A stretch of DNA of 64,000 nucleotides from an uncultured Tolumonas sp. (GCF_963556105.2 NZ_OY829948.1:186001-250000), one strand, 5' to 3'; numbered from the stretch's first letter, positions 8,562-19,359 are shown. Notes: generated by a model not told the origin, from the sequence alone. A program made the numbers and translations.

Positions 8562-9449
8562 TTATTCCAGATAAGTCAGAAATTGTGCAGGGTCTGTTGT
8601 AGTAAAATCGATCGACATCATGACACTCAACATGGTGATTGCCACAATCGAAAAAATAAACAACTTCTTCGCCCACACTCTATCATCCGTTGTTTTAAAA
8701 CCAGCCTGCGCCATGGCAAGCCAACCCGCACTGATCAAGGCTGCAACAACAAAATAGCTGTAACCGGCATAACCGCTTAACGTCAGCATTAATGTCGCGA
8801 CTGCAAACGCCAGAATATAACGGAAGATATGATTTTTGGTAACAGAAATGCCGTATTTCACCGGCAATACAGGTATCGATGCTGACTGATAATCTTTAAA
8901 ACGGAAGATCGCAATCGCATAAGAGTGTGGCATTTGCCATAAACTGAAAATCAGTAACAAGATCAAAGCTGCGATATCGAACTGATTACTGACGGCACAA
9001 TAACCAATTACCGGTGGCGCAGCCCCCGACAAACTACCAATCAATGTACCGTATACCGATTTGCGTTTTAGCCAGAGACTATACAAACCAACATAAACCA
9101 CAAACCCCATCACCGCGAGTAAGGCAGCTAATCGATTGGCTACAATATCAAGTAAAGCAACACCGACCAAACCTAATACAGAGGCATAAATTAGTGTCAC
9201 TTTTGGTGATATTAATCCCTGCACCAATACCCGGTTTTTGGTACGTTCCATGATGCGATCAATATCTTGATCGATGTAATTGTTAAAAGCACAACCTGAT
9301 GCGATCACCAGCGAAACGCCGGTGATCGTAGCCAGAAACAGGGGTAAATCCAGGCTTCCTTTCGAAGCCAGGAAAAATCCACCAATCACGGAAACTAAGT
9401 TACCAAAAATAATTCCCGGTTTAGTAACGAGCAGGTACTGCTTGATCAT
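8562..9449 (-). CDS. cyoE: Heme O synthase (protoheme IX farnesyltransferase)
   Basis: A 295-residue polytopic UbiA-family prenyltransferase that adds a farnesyl group to heme b, making heme O for the bo3 oxidase. The prenyl diphosphate-binding motif [10 protein letters not shown] (about 56-65) is intact, and the second polar stretch [16 protein letters not shown] is typical of CyoE. It starts 12 bp after cyoD and is followed by yajR. Confidence 0.95.
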   Translation of the reverse strand: MIKQYLLVTKPGIIFGNLVSVIGGFFLASKGSLDLPLFLATITGVSLVIASGCAFNNYIDQDIDRIMERTKNRVLVQGLISPKVTLIYASVLGLVGVALLDIVANRLAALLAVMGFVVYVGLYSLWLKRKSVYGTLIGSLSGAAPPVIGYCAVSNQFDIAALILLLIFSLWQMPHSYAIAIFRFKDYQSASIPVLPVKYGISVTKNHIFRYILAFAVATLMLTLSGYAGYSYFVVAALISAGWLAMAQAGFKTTDDRVWAKKLFIFSIVAITMLSVMMSIDFTTTDPAQFLTYLE

Positions 9450-9461
9450 GTTATCCGCTCT

Positions 9462-9794
9462 TTATTGAACCATCATATTGGTATTGAGGTGGAACATGAT
9501 CCACAACGAGCCCACCACCAAAATAGCGATGATCAGCACCGTAAACACAAACGCGATCAGGTTCCATCCACCTTCTGACGATGAATTCATGTGTAAGAAA
9601 TACACCAGCTGTACCAAGATCTGCGCCAGCGCTAAACCGACAATCACATACAAGATGGTGGTATGTGATTCCCCCGGATGCATCACCATCCAGAACGGAA
9701 TTACGGTCAGAATTACCGATAATATAAATCCAACAATGTACGATTTTACGCTGCCGTGGCTAGCACCACCATGATGTGTTGATGAATGGCTCAT
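9462..9794 (-). CDS. cyoD: Cytochrome bo3 ubiquinol oxidase subunit IV
   Basis: A 110-residue small membrane subunit with three hydrophobic segments that helps assemble the oxidase. The ATG at 9794 ([10 protein letters not shown]) is chosen because it gives a four-base ATGA overlap with the cyoC stop. The longer frame to 9833 would run back into cyoC. The His-rich N-terminus and the motif [15 protein letters not shown] are typical of CyoD. Confidence 0.93.
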   Translation of the reverse strand: MSHSSTHHGGASHGSVKSYIVGFILSVILTVIPFWMVMHPGESHTTILYVIVGLALAQILVQLVYFLHMNSSSEGGWNLIAFVFTVLIIAILVVGSLWIMFHLNTNMMVQ

Positions 9795-10411
9795 GGCATA
9801 ACTCCCATCAGGTAAACAACGGTAAACACACAAATCCAGACGATATCAAGGAAATGCCAGAACAGACTCAGACACATCAGACGAGTGCCATTTTTTGCCG
9901 TCAGACCATTTTTCACAATCTGTACCATCAGCACTGCCATCCAGATCAAACCGGAAGTAACGTGCAAACCATGCGTTCCCACCAACGTAAAGAACGCAGA
10001 TAAGAAAGCACTACGATCCGGGCCATAACCTTCATGGATCAGATGCGCAAATTCATTCACTTCCATGCCGATGAATGCCAGACCGAACAGGAAGGTAACG
10101 CCCAGCCATTTCATGACTGAGCTTTGATTTCCTTTGTTCATCGCCAACATCGCCATACCGTAGGTAAAGCTACTGATCAGCAGGCAGAACGTTTCTACCA
10201 ATACATAAGGCAGTTCAAAGATGTCTTTTCCACTTGGACCACCTGCAATGCTGGTCGATAAGACGGCATATGTCGCAAAAATACTTGCGAACAGAATGCA
10301 GTCGCTCATCAAGTAGATCCAGAAACCAAACACCGCATTGGCACCCGCATCATGATGATGCTCATGCTCCTCAGTGTGCGCAGATTGATGATTCAATGTT
10401 TCAACCGACAT
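9791..10411 (-). CDS. cyoC: Cytochrome bo3 ubiquinol oxidase subunit III
   Basis: A 206-residue heme-copper oxidase subunit III with five membrane helices and a His/Glu-rich N-terminus ([12 protein letters not shown]). It stabilises subunit I. The motifs [21 protein letters not shown] and [14 protein letters not shown] are characteristic. Its start overlaps the cyoB end by 11 bp and its stop overlaps cyoD by 4 bp, implying coupled translation. Confidence 0.95.
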   Translation of the reverse strand: MSVETLNHQSAHTEEHEHHHDAGANAVFGFWIYLMSDCILFASIFATYAVLSTSIAGGPSGKDIFELPYVLVETFCLLISSFTYGMAMLAMNKGNQSSVMKWLGVTFLFGLAFIGMEVNEFAHLIHEGYGPDRSAFLSAFFTLVGTHGLHVTSGLIWMAVLMVQIVKNGLTAKNGTRLMCLSLFWHFLDIVWICVFTVVYLMGVMP

Positions 10412-12395
10412 GCTTCACCCCTGCCTGTTTGATATTTGCAAAATGTTCATTTTCAGTTTTTGTCACTACGTCTACCGGCACGTAATAGTCCACATCATCA
10501 TTAAATGAATGTGCAATCCAAGTAATAACCACACCCAACGCGCCAACGATAGCCAGCCACCAGATGTACCAAATCAGCGCGAAACCCATTACCAGACTAA
10601 ACAGCCCAATCAAGACACCCGCACCGGTGTTCTTTGGCATGTGAATTTCGTGATACTTCGCTGGTTGTTTATAAGCGATGCCTTTTTCTTTCATATCCCA
10701 GAAAGCGTCCAGATCATGAATCTGTGGCACTTCTGCGAAATTATAGAATGGTGGCGGTGAAGAGGTTGCCCATTCCAGCGTACGGCCACCCCATGGGTCA
10801 CCAGTCAAATCACGGTTTTTATTACGATCTTTGATACTAACGGCCAATTGCAGTAACTGGGTCAAAATGCCGCAGAAAATCAGCACCGCACCGAACACTG
10901 CCACCAGCAATAAATTGTGATATGACGGATCGATATTCTGACTCAGACGACGAGTCATCCCCATAAAGCCAAGGATGTATAAAGGAACGAAGGCGAAGAA
11001 GAAACCTGTGATCCAGAACCAGAACGCGGTTTTGCCCAATTTTTCATTGAGTTTGAAACCCATTGCTTTCGGGAACCAGTAGTTGAAACCCGCCAGATAA
11101 CCGAACACAACCCCACCGATAATAGTGTTATGGAAGTGCGCAATCAGGAACAAGCTGTTGTGTAACACGAAGTCTGCACCTGGCACCGACAACAGCACGC
11201 CGGTCATACCACCTAGCGAAAAGGTCACCAGAAAGCCGAGTGTCCACAAAATAGGTGTGCTGAACTCAACACGCCCGCGATACATGGTAAACAGCCAGTT
11301 GAAAATCTTCACCCCTGTTGGAATAGAGATAATCATGGTAGCAATACCGAAGAACGCGTTGACGTTAGCGCCGGCACCCATAGTAAAGAAATGGTGCAAC
11401 CAAACAATGAACGAAAGAATGGTGATCGCCACTGTTGCCCACACCAGTGAGGTATAACCAAACAGGCGTTTTTTACAAAATGTTGCTACAACTTCAGAGA
11501 AAATACCGAATGCCGGTAATACCAGAATATAAACTTCCGGATGGCCCCACGCCCAGATGAGGTTTACATACAGCATCTGGCTACCACCCATATCATTAGT
11601 AAAGAAATGGGTACCGATATAACGGTCTAATGTCAGCAGTGCGATAGTCACCGTCAGGATCGGGAATGCCACAATAATCAGAATATTGGAGCACAGCGCA
11701 GTCCATGTAAACACCGGCATTTGCATCATTTTCATGCCTGGTGCACGCATTTTCAGGATCGTCACAAAGAAGTTAACGCCCGTCAGCAAGGTACCAATCC
11801 CTGAGATCTGGAGACTCCAGATCCAGTAATCGACCCCGACGCCGGGGCTGTACTCCTTACCGGACAACGGAGGATAAGCCAGCCAACCGGTTTGCGCGAA
11901 TTCGCCGACACCCAGCGAAATATTGATCAACGCAACACCGACGACAAACAGCCAGAAACTCAGCGAGTTCAGGAATGGAAACGCAACATCGCGTGCGCCA
12001 ATCTGTAACGGCACCACAATGTTCATCAACCCCACCATAAACGGCATCGCCATGAAGAAGATCATGATCACGCCGTGCGCAGTAAAGATCTGGTCGTAAT
12101 GATGTGGTGGCAGGAAACCTTCCGACCCGGCAGATGCCATGGCAGTTTGCGCACGCATCATGATCGCATCGGCAAAACCGCGCAGTAACATCACCATCGC
12201 CACGATGATATACATCATGCCGATTTTTTTATGATCTACGGACGTCAGCCACTCTTTCCACAGCCAAGTCCATTTTTTGAAATAAGTAAGAGCCGCCAGC
12301 GTCAGAATGCCACCCAAGATGATGCCGGCAACGGTCACCATAATGATGGGTTCATGATATGGAATTGCTTCCAGCGTTAATTTTCCAAACATCAT
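10401..12395 (-). CDS. cyoB: Cytochrome bo3 ubiquinol oxidase subunit I
   Basis: The 664-residue catalytic subunit, which reduces O2 to water and pumps protons. Heme and CuB ligands are present: HGVIMIFF (low-spin heme), WGHPEVYIL (CuB His with the cross-linked Tyr), LHHFFTMG (CuB His pair) and [12 protein letters not shown] (heme ligands). About 15 membrane helices, as in E. coli CyoB (663 residues). The ATG directly follows the cyoA TAA. Confidence 0.97.
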   Translation of the reverse strand: MMFGKLTLEAIPYHEPIIMVTVAGIILGGILTLAALTYFKKWTWLWKEWLTSVDHKKIGMMYIIVAMVMLLRGFADAIMMRAQTAMASAGSEGFLPPHHYDQIFTAHGVIMIFFMAMPFMVGLMNIVVPLQIGARDVAFPFLNSLSFWLFVVGVALINISLGVGEFAQTGWLAYPPLSGKEYSPGVGVDYWIWSLQISGIGTLLTGVNFFVTILKMRAPGMKMMQMPVFTWTALCSNILIIVAFPILTVTIALLTLDRYIGTHFFTNDMGGSQMLYVNLIWAWGHPEVYILVLPAFGIFSEVVATFCKKRLFGYTSLVWATVAITILSFIVWLHHFFTMGAGANVNAFFGIATMIISIPTGVKIFNWLFTMYRGRVEFSTPILWTLGFLVTFSLGGMTGVLLSVPGADFVLHNSLFLIAHFHNTIIGGVVFGYLAGFNYWFPKAMGFKLNEKLGKTAFWFWITGFFFAFVPLYILGFMGMTRRLSQNIDPSYHNLLLVAVFGAVLIFCGILTQLLQLAVSIKDRNKNRDLTGDPWGGRTLEWATSSPPPFYNFAEVPQIHDLDAFWDMKEKGIAYKQPAKYHEIHMPKNTGAGVLIGLFSLVMGFALIWYIWWLAIVGALGVVITWIAHSFNDDVDYYVPVDVVTKTENEHFANIKQAGVKHVG

Positions 12396-13334
12396 TTATT
12401 CTCCAGCGCCAGAATGAGAGGGCATAGGCATGGCTTGCTCCATATCCATCGCTTGATTCATCTTCATATCCTCATTCATATGTTTTTCCATATGCGAGTC
12501 CGAACCCATAAACTTGTTAATAATGTCTTGATAGAGATTAGGCTTCACGGTCGAGAAATAAGTCACTGGGTTATTTTCTGTCGGTTTCGCCAATTGCTCA
12601 TAATCTGCAAGCTGCAAGCCTTGTGAAGACTGTTTCACCTTGGCAACCCATTGTGCAAATTTCTCAGGTGACGTGGCATAGGCATTAAACTTCATGCCGG
12701 AGAACCCTTTACCACTGAAATTGGCAGAAATGCCTTTATAAGTGCCCTCTTCGTTGGCAATTAAGTGCACTTGATTCTGCATGCCTGCCATCGCGTAGAT
12801 TTGACTACCTAACTGAGGAATGAAGAAAGAGTTCATCACAGAACCTGAAGTGACCTTAAACTGCACAGGCACATTGGCAGGAAAAGAGATTTCATTGACG
12901 GTCGCAATACCTTGCTCTGGGTAGATGAACAACCATTTCCAATCAAGAGAAATCGCTTCAATTACGATAGGTTTTGCATCTGAAGTCAGCGGTACACGTG
13001 GATCTAACTTATGCGTTGTATTCCAAGTCAGAGCGCCCAGAAACACAATGATAATGCAGGGAATTGTCCATACGACAAATTCAATTTTATTGGAATGCGA
13101 CCAATTTGGCGCATAAGTAGCATTTTTATTGGAAGCCCGATATTTCCAAGCAAACAGAAACGTCATGATAATGACTGGAATCACAACGATCAGCATCAGC
13201 CAGGTAGCTGTCAGGATCAGGGACTTTTGTTCCATCCCGATGGCGCCTTTCGGATCAAGCACCGCCATATTACAACCACTTAGCAATAATGCTGTTGCTG
13301 ATGGCAATAGCCACCAAAACCTATTCTTTCTCAT
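12396..13334 (-). CDS. cyoA: Cytochrome bo3 ubiquinol oxidase subunit II
   Basis: A 312-residue lipoprotein subunit. A signal peptide ends in the lipobox LLSG-C21, then come two membrane helices and a periplasmic cupredoxin fold without the CuA ligands, as expected for a quinol (not cytochrome c) oxidase. The C-terminus is unusually Met/His-rich (residues ~285-312, repeated [13 protein letters not shown]-like pattern), which could help copper handling. First gene of cyoABCDE-yajR. The ~200 bp upstream contain a perfect 10-bp palindrome TTGTTAACAA (13416-13425), but I could not assign a promoter. Confidence 0.95.
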   Translation of the reverse strand: MRKNRFWWLLPSATALLLSGCNMAVLDPKGAIGMEQKSLILTATWLMLIVVIPVIIMTFLFAWKYRASNKNATYAPNWSHSNKIEFVVWTIPCIIIVFLGALTWNTTHKLDPRVPLTSDAKPIVIEAISLDWKWLFIYPEQGIATVNEISFPANVPVQFKVTSGSVMNSFFIPQLGSQIYAMAGMQNQVHLIANEEGTYKGISANFSGKGFSGMKFNAYATSPEKFAQWVAKVKQSSQGLQLADYEQLAKPTENNPVTYFSTVKPNLYQDIINKFMGSDSHMEKHMNEDMKMNQAMDMEQAMPMPSHSGAGE

Positions 13335-13499
13335 CTAACAACCCCATCAGAACGATATAGCACATTTCCTATGTGTATCACTCTATTCTATGATTCAGGT
13401 GTCAGTTTGCAAAGCTTGTTAACAAAATGTTGTGAATTCTTTGTATTTTTATGATCTTGGCAGGAGATTAAAAGATCTATTGCAAAATAAGTGATCTAA

Positions 13500-13527
13500 A
13501 CACCGCCAATAAACATACTGACGGTGT
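13500..13527 (-). terminator. Hairpin terminator after the TonB receptor gene
   Basis: Arms 13500-13508 and 13519-13527 form a 9-bp stem (one G-T) with a 10-base loop, 13 bp past the receptor stop. On the minus strand a short weak TTTA tail follows. Confidence 0.6.
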
Positions 13528-13539
13528 GAAGTGTCTAAA

Positions 13540-15648
13540 TCAGAGTTTCCAGCTGACAGAAAGCATGGCATTACGTGGTGCGCCGTAATAGCCTTGTGAC
13601 CAATAGAGACTATTAATGTATTTTTCGTTAGTCACATTATAGACATTCAAACTGGCACTGAGATTACGCGTGAAGTCATACCCGGCCATTAAATTCAGCA
13701 ATGCATAACTATCCTGCGTAACTTTAAACCCACTCGCGATGCTATAGATGTCACTTTGCCATGAGATACCAGCACCTGCTTTCCATTTATTCATGCGGTA
13801 AGTACCCGCCAGCTTAAATGTGTCACGAGGAGTGTAGGTCTTCGCTGCGCTGCCATCGCTATTATCTATATCAACATGCGTGAACCCCCCCGACGCTTCC
13901 AGATCATCCCGGATCTGGCCAGCAATATCGAATTCATACCCCTGGCTGCGGATCCCATTTACTGCGGTGTAATAGGCTTTACCGCCTCTCGTGCCGGCTT
14001 GTTCCGCCATGTTATCTTGCTTGGATTTAAACAAGGCTACCGTGGTATTCAGCTTCTTATCGAAGAATTCACCTTTCACCCCAGTTTCGTAGCTATCCCC
14101 GGTGACGGGTTTCAGACGATCACCGGTGCTATCGGTTTTATTTTGTGGCGCAAAAATACCGGCATAACTGGCATACACGGCGTAATTGGCATTGATGTCA
14201 TAAACGACACCGGTATACGGCGTAACTTTGCCATGTTCTGCTGCCGCTTTATCTTCTCCGTAGGACTGGCCTTCGGTTTCCCACGAAGTAATACGACCAC
14301 CCGCAATCCAGGCTAAATTATCCGTCAAACTGAAACGCGCACCACTGTATGCAGTGACTTGTTTGTCGTTGTAATCAGCGGTGTTCGATGATGCTGAGAA
14401 ATCAGGTTCGGCGAAAGAGCCGTCCCATTGTGAGAAATCACCCACCGACTGCCCTATCGCCGAGCTATAGTCAGAACGCTCCACAATGTTCGCATGAGAG
14501 ATATTGGCACCAACAGCCAATTGATGCTCCCGTCCACCTAAGCGGAACGGCCCACTGGCGTTAACATCAATCAAATTTTGCTGGCCGTCATACACATAGA
14601 CACTGGGGTAGGCATACAACCCAACACCGGTGGTTTTATCCGGCTTGCCATACATGTAGAAAAGTTTGGAATCCTGAGTGGATGCAATGTGGGTCAGCGA
14701 GGTTTTCACTTTCCAGTTATTGGCTAACTTTTGTGATAACTCCACGAAAGAACGCTCTTCCTTGGTGTCCCAATAAGCCCAGTTTGTTGAAGTTGTTTTC
14801 GACACATCGTAATTGGTTGCACTGCCATCACTGTAGGTCAACGGCAATGCCCCCCACAGCGGGCTATCCGCTTCATGTTTCTGATAATGCAGCCCGAATG
14901 TCAATATAGTGGTATCGGTCAGGTCCGCTTCCATGATTCCGTAAAATACTTTTTGATCAGTGCCGTAGAGATCCAGATACGAATCTTTATTTTGATTCAC
15001 CGCCACCATACGGCCGCGTAATTTGCCATTTTCAGACATCGGGCCAGAGATATCGCCTTCAAGGCGTTTGTTATTCCATGATCCAACAGACCCCGTCGCA
15101 CTGGATTGGAACTCGCTGGTTGGCCGTTTTTTGACCACATTCACGGTCGCTGAGGGCTCACCCGTACCGTTTAGCAACGCATTCGATCCCTTAATAACAT
15201 CGATATGGTCATAAATAGCAGTATCAATATCACCATCAGCCAAACCAAACGTCAGTGGCAACCCCACCCCATCGACCTGAAAATTAGTAATATCAAAACC
15301 ACGGGCCGTGTAATACGTGCGATCTGTTTCCACTTTTTCCACATTGACACCACTGGTACCAGCCAGCACATCTTTTATCGAGTTTTGACTGAAATCATCC
15401 ATCTTCGTTCGTGTAGTGGTGTTTACCGTTTGTGGTGTTTGCTTCGGCGACAATTTTAACTTCGTCGCTGAATCCGAGCTTTTAACGGTATAAGAACCAC
15501 TACCTTCTGTTGCGGTGTCATCCTGATTTTCAGTGACATAAACCGTGCCTAATTCAGTTGCAGATACCTGTTCTGCCATGGCGTATACAGCATAACCATT
15601 CGACACTACCAGACCGACAAACAAAGCGAGTTTCTTCTGTGGAAACAT
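13540..15648 (-). CDS. TonB-dependent ferric-siderophore receptor, FhuE-like
   Basis: A 702-residue outer-membrane receptor. A signal peptide (~1-25, ending YAMA) is followed by a TonB-box-like segment (ELGTVYV), a plug domain with TARGFDITNFQVDGVG and GSNALLNGTGEPSATVNVVKK, then a 22-strand barrel. The plug and barrel resemble FhuE (coprogen/rhodotorulic acid receptor) and related hydroxamate receptors. The ligand is inferred. The last residue is Leu (VSWKL) instead of the usual aromatic. No transport or reductase genes are adjacent. A Fur-box-like site lies about 42 bp upstream of the start. Confidence 0.87.
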   Translation of the reverse strand: MFPQKKLALFVGLVVSNGYAVYAMAEQVSATELGTVYVTENQDDTATEGSGSYTVKSSDSATKLKLSPKQTPQTVNTTTRTKMDDFSQNSIKDVLAGTSGVNVEKVETDRTYYTARGFDITNFQVDGVGLPLTFGLADGDIDTAIYDHIDVIKGSNALLNGTGEPSATVNVVKKRPTSEFQSSATGSVGSWNNKRLEGDISGPMSENGKLRGRMVAVNQNKDSYLDLYGTDQKVFYGIMEADLTDTTILTFGLHYQKHEADSPLWGALPLTYSDGSATNYDVSKTTSTNWAYWDTKEERSFVELSQKLANNWKVKTSLTHIASTQDSKLFYMYGKPDKTTGVGLYAYPSVYVYDGQQNLIDVNASGPFRLGGREHQLAVGANISHANIVERSDYSSAIGQSVGDFSQWDGSFAEPDFSASSNTADYNDKQVTAYSGARFSLTDNLAWIAGGRITSWETEGQSYGEDKAAAEHGKVTPYTGVVYDINANYAVYASYAGIFAPQNKTDSTGDRLKPVTGDSYETGVKGEFFDKKLNTTVALFKSKQDNMAEQAGTRGGKAYYTAVNGIRSQGYEFDIAGQIRDDLEASGGFTHVDIDNSDGSAAKTYTPRDTFKLAGTYRMNKWKAGAGISWQSDIYSIASGFKVTQDSYALLNLMAGYDFTRNLSASLNVYNVTNEKYINSLYWSQGYYGAPRNAMLSVSWKL

Positions 15649-15689
15649 GTTAATTCCTGTTAGTTTATTATTAGAGGGCTGAAATCTAA

Positions 15690-15709
15690 ATAATTATGAT
15701 TCTCATTTC
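15690..15709 (-). promoter_or_regulatory. Fur box upstream of the TonB receptor
   Basis: On the minus strand GAAATGAGAATCATAATTAT contains AATGAGAATCAT, 11 of 12 identical to the Fur consensus core AATGATAATCAT. The position in the receptor's leader fits iron-responsive repression. Confidence 0.75.
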
Positions 15710-15845
15710 AAATAAAATAACAAACTCAGTTTGGCCGTTTTCTTTTGACTCTTTATTGTCTTTTACCACCCGACTCACAGTAAAAGAGCCGTTATCAGCT
15801 ACGCTTTACAAAGGCTAAAACGCAAAGTAAGACGGAAGAAAAAAC

Positions 15846-16976
15846 ATGCAGACGAAAACAAATCAACTGATGGATGCGCTCTCAATGTCTAAGATCGATC
15901 TGTCACAACGACTTGAAAATCTGCATGAAATCATTCGCGGGCGGTATGAGTTTATTGATCGGATCGCCATTGCCCTTTATGACGCAAAAACAGACTTGTT
16001 GAAAACTTTTGTTAGCAGTACCCCTGACGGTTCTCCGCTTAAAGCCTATGAGGCGCATATGTCGGAGGTACCGTCGTTACAGACGCTGATTCATTTACGT
16101 AAAAGCCGTATTGTTCAAGACATTGATGATACTTTTCACGCACACAGCGACCATACAGAATGGTTAAAAAAACAACACTATCTCAGCAGTTATACGATCC
16201 CTGTGTTTCAGGGTAATCACTTTGTAGCTTTCTTGTTTTTTGATTCCAAAACACCGAATGCATTTCAGCAAGAGACCCTCCACTTCTTGGACGTTTTTGC
16301 AGATCTGGCAGCCCATCTCTATTTAGTTGAAGTTGCAGCCGTCAAATCTCTGCTCAATACGGTAAACCTGGCGACTGATTTTGCACGGATCAGGGATCTG
16401 GAAACGGGCAACCACTTAGATCGAATGGCCATGTATTCCCGCCTGATCGCAAAAGGCATTGCCGAAAAGTATCAACTGACCGATGAATTCATTGAATATC
16501 TGCACTTGTTTGCGCCATTACACGATATTGGCAAAGTGGGTATTCCAGACAAAATTTTGCTGAAACCCGGCAAGTTAGATGCCGACGAATGGAACACCAT
16601 GAAAAAGCATGTTCAGCTTGGTGTCGTGATGATTGATCAAATGATTGACGATCTGGGCCTTAATCAAAACACAGCGGCCACGATCATGCGTAATGTTGTA
16701 TCGGGGCATCACGAACGCGGTGATGGCTCTGGTTATCCGCAAGGCTTAACGCTGGCACAAATTCCGATTGAATCACGCATTATTGCCATAGCCGATGTCT
16801 ACGACGCGTTATCGACCATTCGTCCGTATAAAAAAGCATGGAGTGAAGAAGAAGTTATCGCAGAATTACACAAAGAAGTTGCTGCAGGGCGTCTTGATGC
16901 GGATTGTGTCACTGCATTACTGAATGCTACCGAAGAGCGTTTACAAATTCAGACACAATTCGCGGATCCAATTTAA
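15846..16976 (+). CDS. GAF-HD-GYP cyclic-di-GMP phosphodiesterase
   Basis: A 376-residue soluble protein. An N-terminal GAF-like domain (about 20-165) is followed by an HD-GYP domain with HDIGK (226-230), GIPDKIL and the GYP signature HHERGDGSGYP (288-298), so metal and substrate residues are intact and c-di-GMP hydrolysis is expected. The GAF ligand is unknown. It is divergent from the TonB receptor and convergent with the CorC-like gene only 10 bp away. It adds the degrading activity to a region with three cyclases. Confidence 0.9.
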   Translation: MQTKTNQLMDALSMSKIDLSQRLENLHEIIRGRYEFIDRIAIALYDAKTDLLKTFVSSTPDGSPLKAYEAHMSEVPSLQTLIHLRKSRIVQDIDDTFHAHSDHTEWLKKQHYLSSYTIPVFQGNHFVAFLFFDSKTPNAFQQETLHFLDVFADLAAHLYLVEVAAVKSLLNTVNLATDFARIRDLETGNHLDRMAMYSRLIAKGIAEKYQLTDEFIEYLHLFAPLHDIGKVGIPDKILLKPGKLDADEWNTMKKHVQLGVVMIDQMIDDLGLNQNTAATIMRNVVSGHHERGDGSGYPQGLTLAQIPIESRIIAIADVYDALSTIRPYKKAWSEEEVIAELHKEVAAGRLDADCVTALLNATEERLQIQTQFADPI

Positions 16977-16986
16977 AGCATCACAA

Positions 16987-18303
16987 TTAACCGCCAGTAT
17001 CCGGATTTTCATCGGCATTGGCCATGATGATCCGGGTTGCTAATACCTTATCGATACGCAAACCGTCCATATCGACCACTTCCAATTGCCAATCATCCAC
17101 TTTTAATCGATCACCGGTAGTGGGTACCCGCCCCAATAACAACATGACTAAACCACTCAGCGTATGATAACGATTGCGTTCTTCTTCCGGCAAATGCGTC
17201 AATTGTAAGTAATCTTTTAATTCCATGACGGGGATCAGGCCATCCAATAACCAGGAACCATCTTCTCGTTGTACCGCCCACGCATCATCACTGTCTTCTT
17301 GGTAAAATTCGCCGGTTAACGATTCCAGAACATCCTGCACGGTAACAATACCCTGTAATTCACTGTATTCATCAACAACAAATGCCATGTGGGAACCGTA
17401 AGCACGAAAATGTTCCAACAATTCCATACCGCTTAAGGTTTCCGGTACAAATTCACAAGGTAAAGCCAACATAGCAAAATCCAGCGTTCCACCCTGCACT
17501 GTTTGCGATAAGATCTGGTGAGCACTGACAACGCCCAGTAAGTCACGTAACCCACCACGGCAGACGGGAAAACTAGAGTGTTCAGAATCGGTCATCCGCT
17601 GCAAATTCAGCTCTAACGACTCCTCAACATCAATAAAAACAATATCGGCACGCGGCACCATCAATGAAGTCACAGTACGATCATCCAAACGAAAAACATT
17701 CCGCACCATCGTATGTTCGCTGTGCTCTATGACACCCGCCTCTGAGCCTTCCGCTAACATGGCGTGGATCTCTTCCTCCGTGACACTGTTGTTATTGTTT
17801 TGGCGCACCGCCATCAGACGGAGCATTGCATGCGTAGATGCGGATAACAACAAAACGAACGGACGGGTGAATAAAGCCAACAATTGCATCGGTCGGGCAA
17901 CCAGTGCCGCGATAACTTCAGCATTCAGTTGCCCTATCCGCTTAGGTACTAACTCGCCGACAACGATGGAAATGTACGTGACCAACACCACGACAAAAAC
18001 AATGGCCGTCACCTTGCTGGTTGCAACCGATAAACCAAAATGCTGAAGCCAGACAGAAACAGGATCAGCAAGAATTGCTTCCCCGAAAATGCCGTTAAGA
18101 ATACCAATCGATGTAATACCAATTTGAACCGTAGATAAAAAATTGGTCGGATCTTCCGCAAGTTTAAGCGCTGTTTTAGCCCCTTTGTCGCCGTCGGCGG
18201 CTTGCTTTGATAGACGCGCCTTACGCGCAGTGACAATGGCTATCTCTGACATCGCAAAAACGCCATTGAGGATAATCAAACCGATCAGTATAAAAAGTTC
18301 CAT
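16987..18303 (-). CDS. CNNM/CorC-family membrane protein (HlyC/CorC type)
   Basis: A 438-residue protein: DUF21/CNNM membrane domain with about four helices (~1-185), a CBS-domain pair (~205-325) and a C-terminal CorC_HlyC domain (~345-425, DGLIPVMELKDYL... ). Members are linked to Mg2+/Co2+ or Na+/Mg2+ transport and were once called hemolysins. The start at 18303 (MELFILIG) is preferred because family members begin there. An ATG eight codons earlier (18327) is also open, and neither has a clear ribosome site. Confidence 0.85.
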   Translation of the reverse strand: MELFILIGLIILNGVFAMSEIAIVTARKARLSKQAADGDKGAKTALKLAEDPTNFLSTVQIGITSIGILNGIFGEAILADPVSVWLQHFGLSVATSKVTAIVFVVVLVTYISIVVGELVPKRIGQLNAEVIAALVARPMQLLALFTRPFVLLLSASTHAMLRLMAVRQNNNNSVTEEEIHAMLAEGSEAGVIEHSEHTMVRNVFRLDDRTVTSLMVPRADIVFIDVEESLELNLQRMTDSEHSSFPVCRGGLRDLLGVVSAHQILSQTVQGGTLDFAMLALPCEFVPETLSGMELLEHFRAYGSHMAFVVDEYSELQGIVTVQDVLESLTGEFYQEDSDDAWAVQREDGSWLLDGLIPVMELKDYLQLTHLPEEERNRYHTLSGLVMLLLGRVPTTGDRLKVDDWQLEVVDMDGLRIDKVLATRIIMANADENPDTGG

Positions 18304-18446
18304 AACTGCCGAATCAATAACATACATAACATGATGTTAGTTGATGGAACCTGGCTTCGCTATCTACCCAATCTGCGTTAAAAACCCATTTTCGTCGAAA
18401 ATATCAGCAAACGAACGCAAAAATGATAAATTTATGCAATCAGATA

Positions 18447-18474
18447 TAGACGCGCCGTTCGATTTCCTTATAAT
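18447..18474 (+). promoter_or_regulatory. tRNA operon promoter
   Basis: A perfect -10 TATAAT (18469-18474) lies 16 bp after a weak -35 TAGACG (18447-18452), about 20 bp upstream of the first tRNA. The GC-rich bases after the -10 (CACGCC) fit a stringently controlled stable-RNA promoter. Confidence 0.6.
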
Positions 18475-18493
18475 CACGCCTCGTTGAATACGT

Positions 18494-18569
<76 letters not shown>

Positions 18570-18579
18570 TTCAACCTAA

Positions 18580-18655
18580 GCCCAGATAGCTCAGTCGGTA
18601 GAGCAGCGGATTGAAAATCCGCGTGTCCGTGGTTCGATTCCGCGTCTGGGCACCA
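18580..18655 (+). tRNA. tRNA-Phe (anticodon GAA)
   Basis: A 76-nt cloverleaf with acceptor arms GCCCAGA/TCTGGGC, anticodon stem GCGGA/TCCGC around loop TTGAAAA (anticodon GAA), the GTTCGATTC T-loop and an encoded CCA. The discriminator A and overall sequence match gammaproteobacterial tRNA-Phe. Confidence 0.96.
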
Positions 18656-18664
18656 TGATTCTGA

Positions 18665-18690
18665 AGCCTCGCATTTATGCGGGGCTTTGT
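18665..18690 (+). terminator. Terminator after the tRNA pair
   Basis: AGCCTCGC (18665-18672) pairs with GCGGGGCT (18679-18686) around a six-base loop, followed by TTGT. It ends the two-tRNA transcript and separates it from the opposing ydjM-like gene. Confidence 0.75.
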
Positions 18691-18713
18691 CGTTTCTGGG
18701 CCCGCTAAACACC

Positions 18714-19265
18714 TCATACCTCGATGAAAAATCTATGCCACACAAAGCTGATATTGTTTTCCAACACCTGATAAGCGGCCGGATTAAACCGCTGTAGCAC
18801 TTGGATGACGATAGCCACCAGCAATATATTAAAAACCAGATATTCCCCTGCACCACCCACCTTCATACCCAGTGGATTAAGGCTGACTTTTTGCTTAAAA
18901 GGCCAGAACAACGCAATCCCGTTAGTGCCAATCAACATGTCACCAACAATATGGCTGATAAAACCAAGACTGATTGTTTTGGCATACAGATGCCACATGG
19001 GTGATGCGGTAAGACAGCAATAAAGCAAAACGATAGCCAGCAAACTATGCGTGACCGTGCGATGCCCAAGCAATGAATGCAGCGGTTTACTAATAACAGG
19101 CATTAACCGACCAAACGAGCTTTCTGGTGAATCAATATCTGGCAATAACGCCCCGAACATGACCAGTAAACAAGCTATCTCTATTCTTCCAGCAAACTCA
19201 GGTGCATGACTTTCGACCATCAGCAAACTGAATACTGCAAACGCCTGATGTGTCTTTGCCATCAT
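18714..19265 (-). CDS. YdjM-family (DUF457) membrane-bound metal-dependent hydrolase-like protein
   Basis: A 183-residue inner-membrane protein with about four hydrophobic segments and the family motifs LLPDIDSPESSFGR (about 39-52) and GHRTVTHSLL (about 66-75), followed by SHIVGDMLIGTNGI. These Asp/His residues form the predicted metal site. In E. coli YdjM is LexA-regulated. No SOS box was identified here. The biochemical role is unknown. The gene faces the tRNA pair and diverges from the riboswitch-controlled exporter. Confidence 0.8.
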   Translation of the reverse strand: MMAKTHQAFAVFSLLMVESHAPEFAGRIEIACLLVMFGALLPDIDSPESSFGRLMPVISKPLHSLLGHRTVTHSLLAIVLLYCCLTASPMWHLYAKTISLGFISHIVGDMLIGTNGIALFWPFKQKVSLNPLGMKVGGAGEYLVFNILLVAIVIQVLQRFNPAAYQVLENNISFVWHRFFIEV

Positions 19266-19321
19266 AATTGATTACAACTTAAATAATGTATTTATATACA
19301 GTTGTTTGATGATACTAAATT

Positions 19322-19349
19322 TTGACTCTAACGGCAAAATGATTATACT
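19322..19349 (+). promoter_or_regulatory. Promoter of the riboswitch-exporter transcript
   Basis: -35 TTGACT (19322-19327) and -10 TATACT (19344-19349) with a 16-bp spacer, about 10 bp ahead of the riboswitch start. This is the clearest sigma-70-type promoter in the window. Confidence 0.8.
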
Positions 19350-19359
19350 GCGCGGGTCA

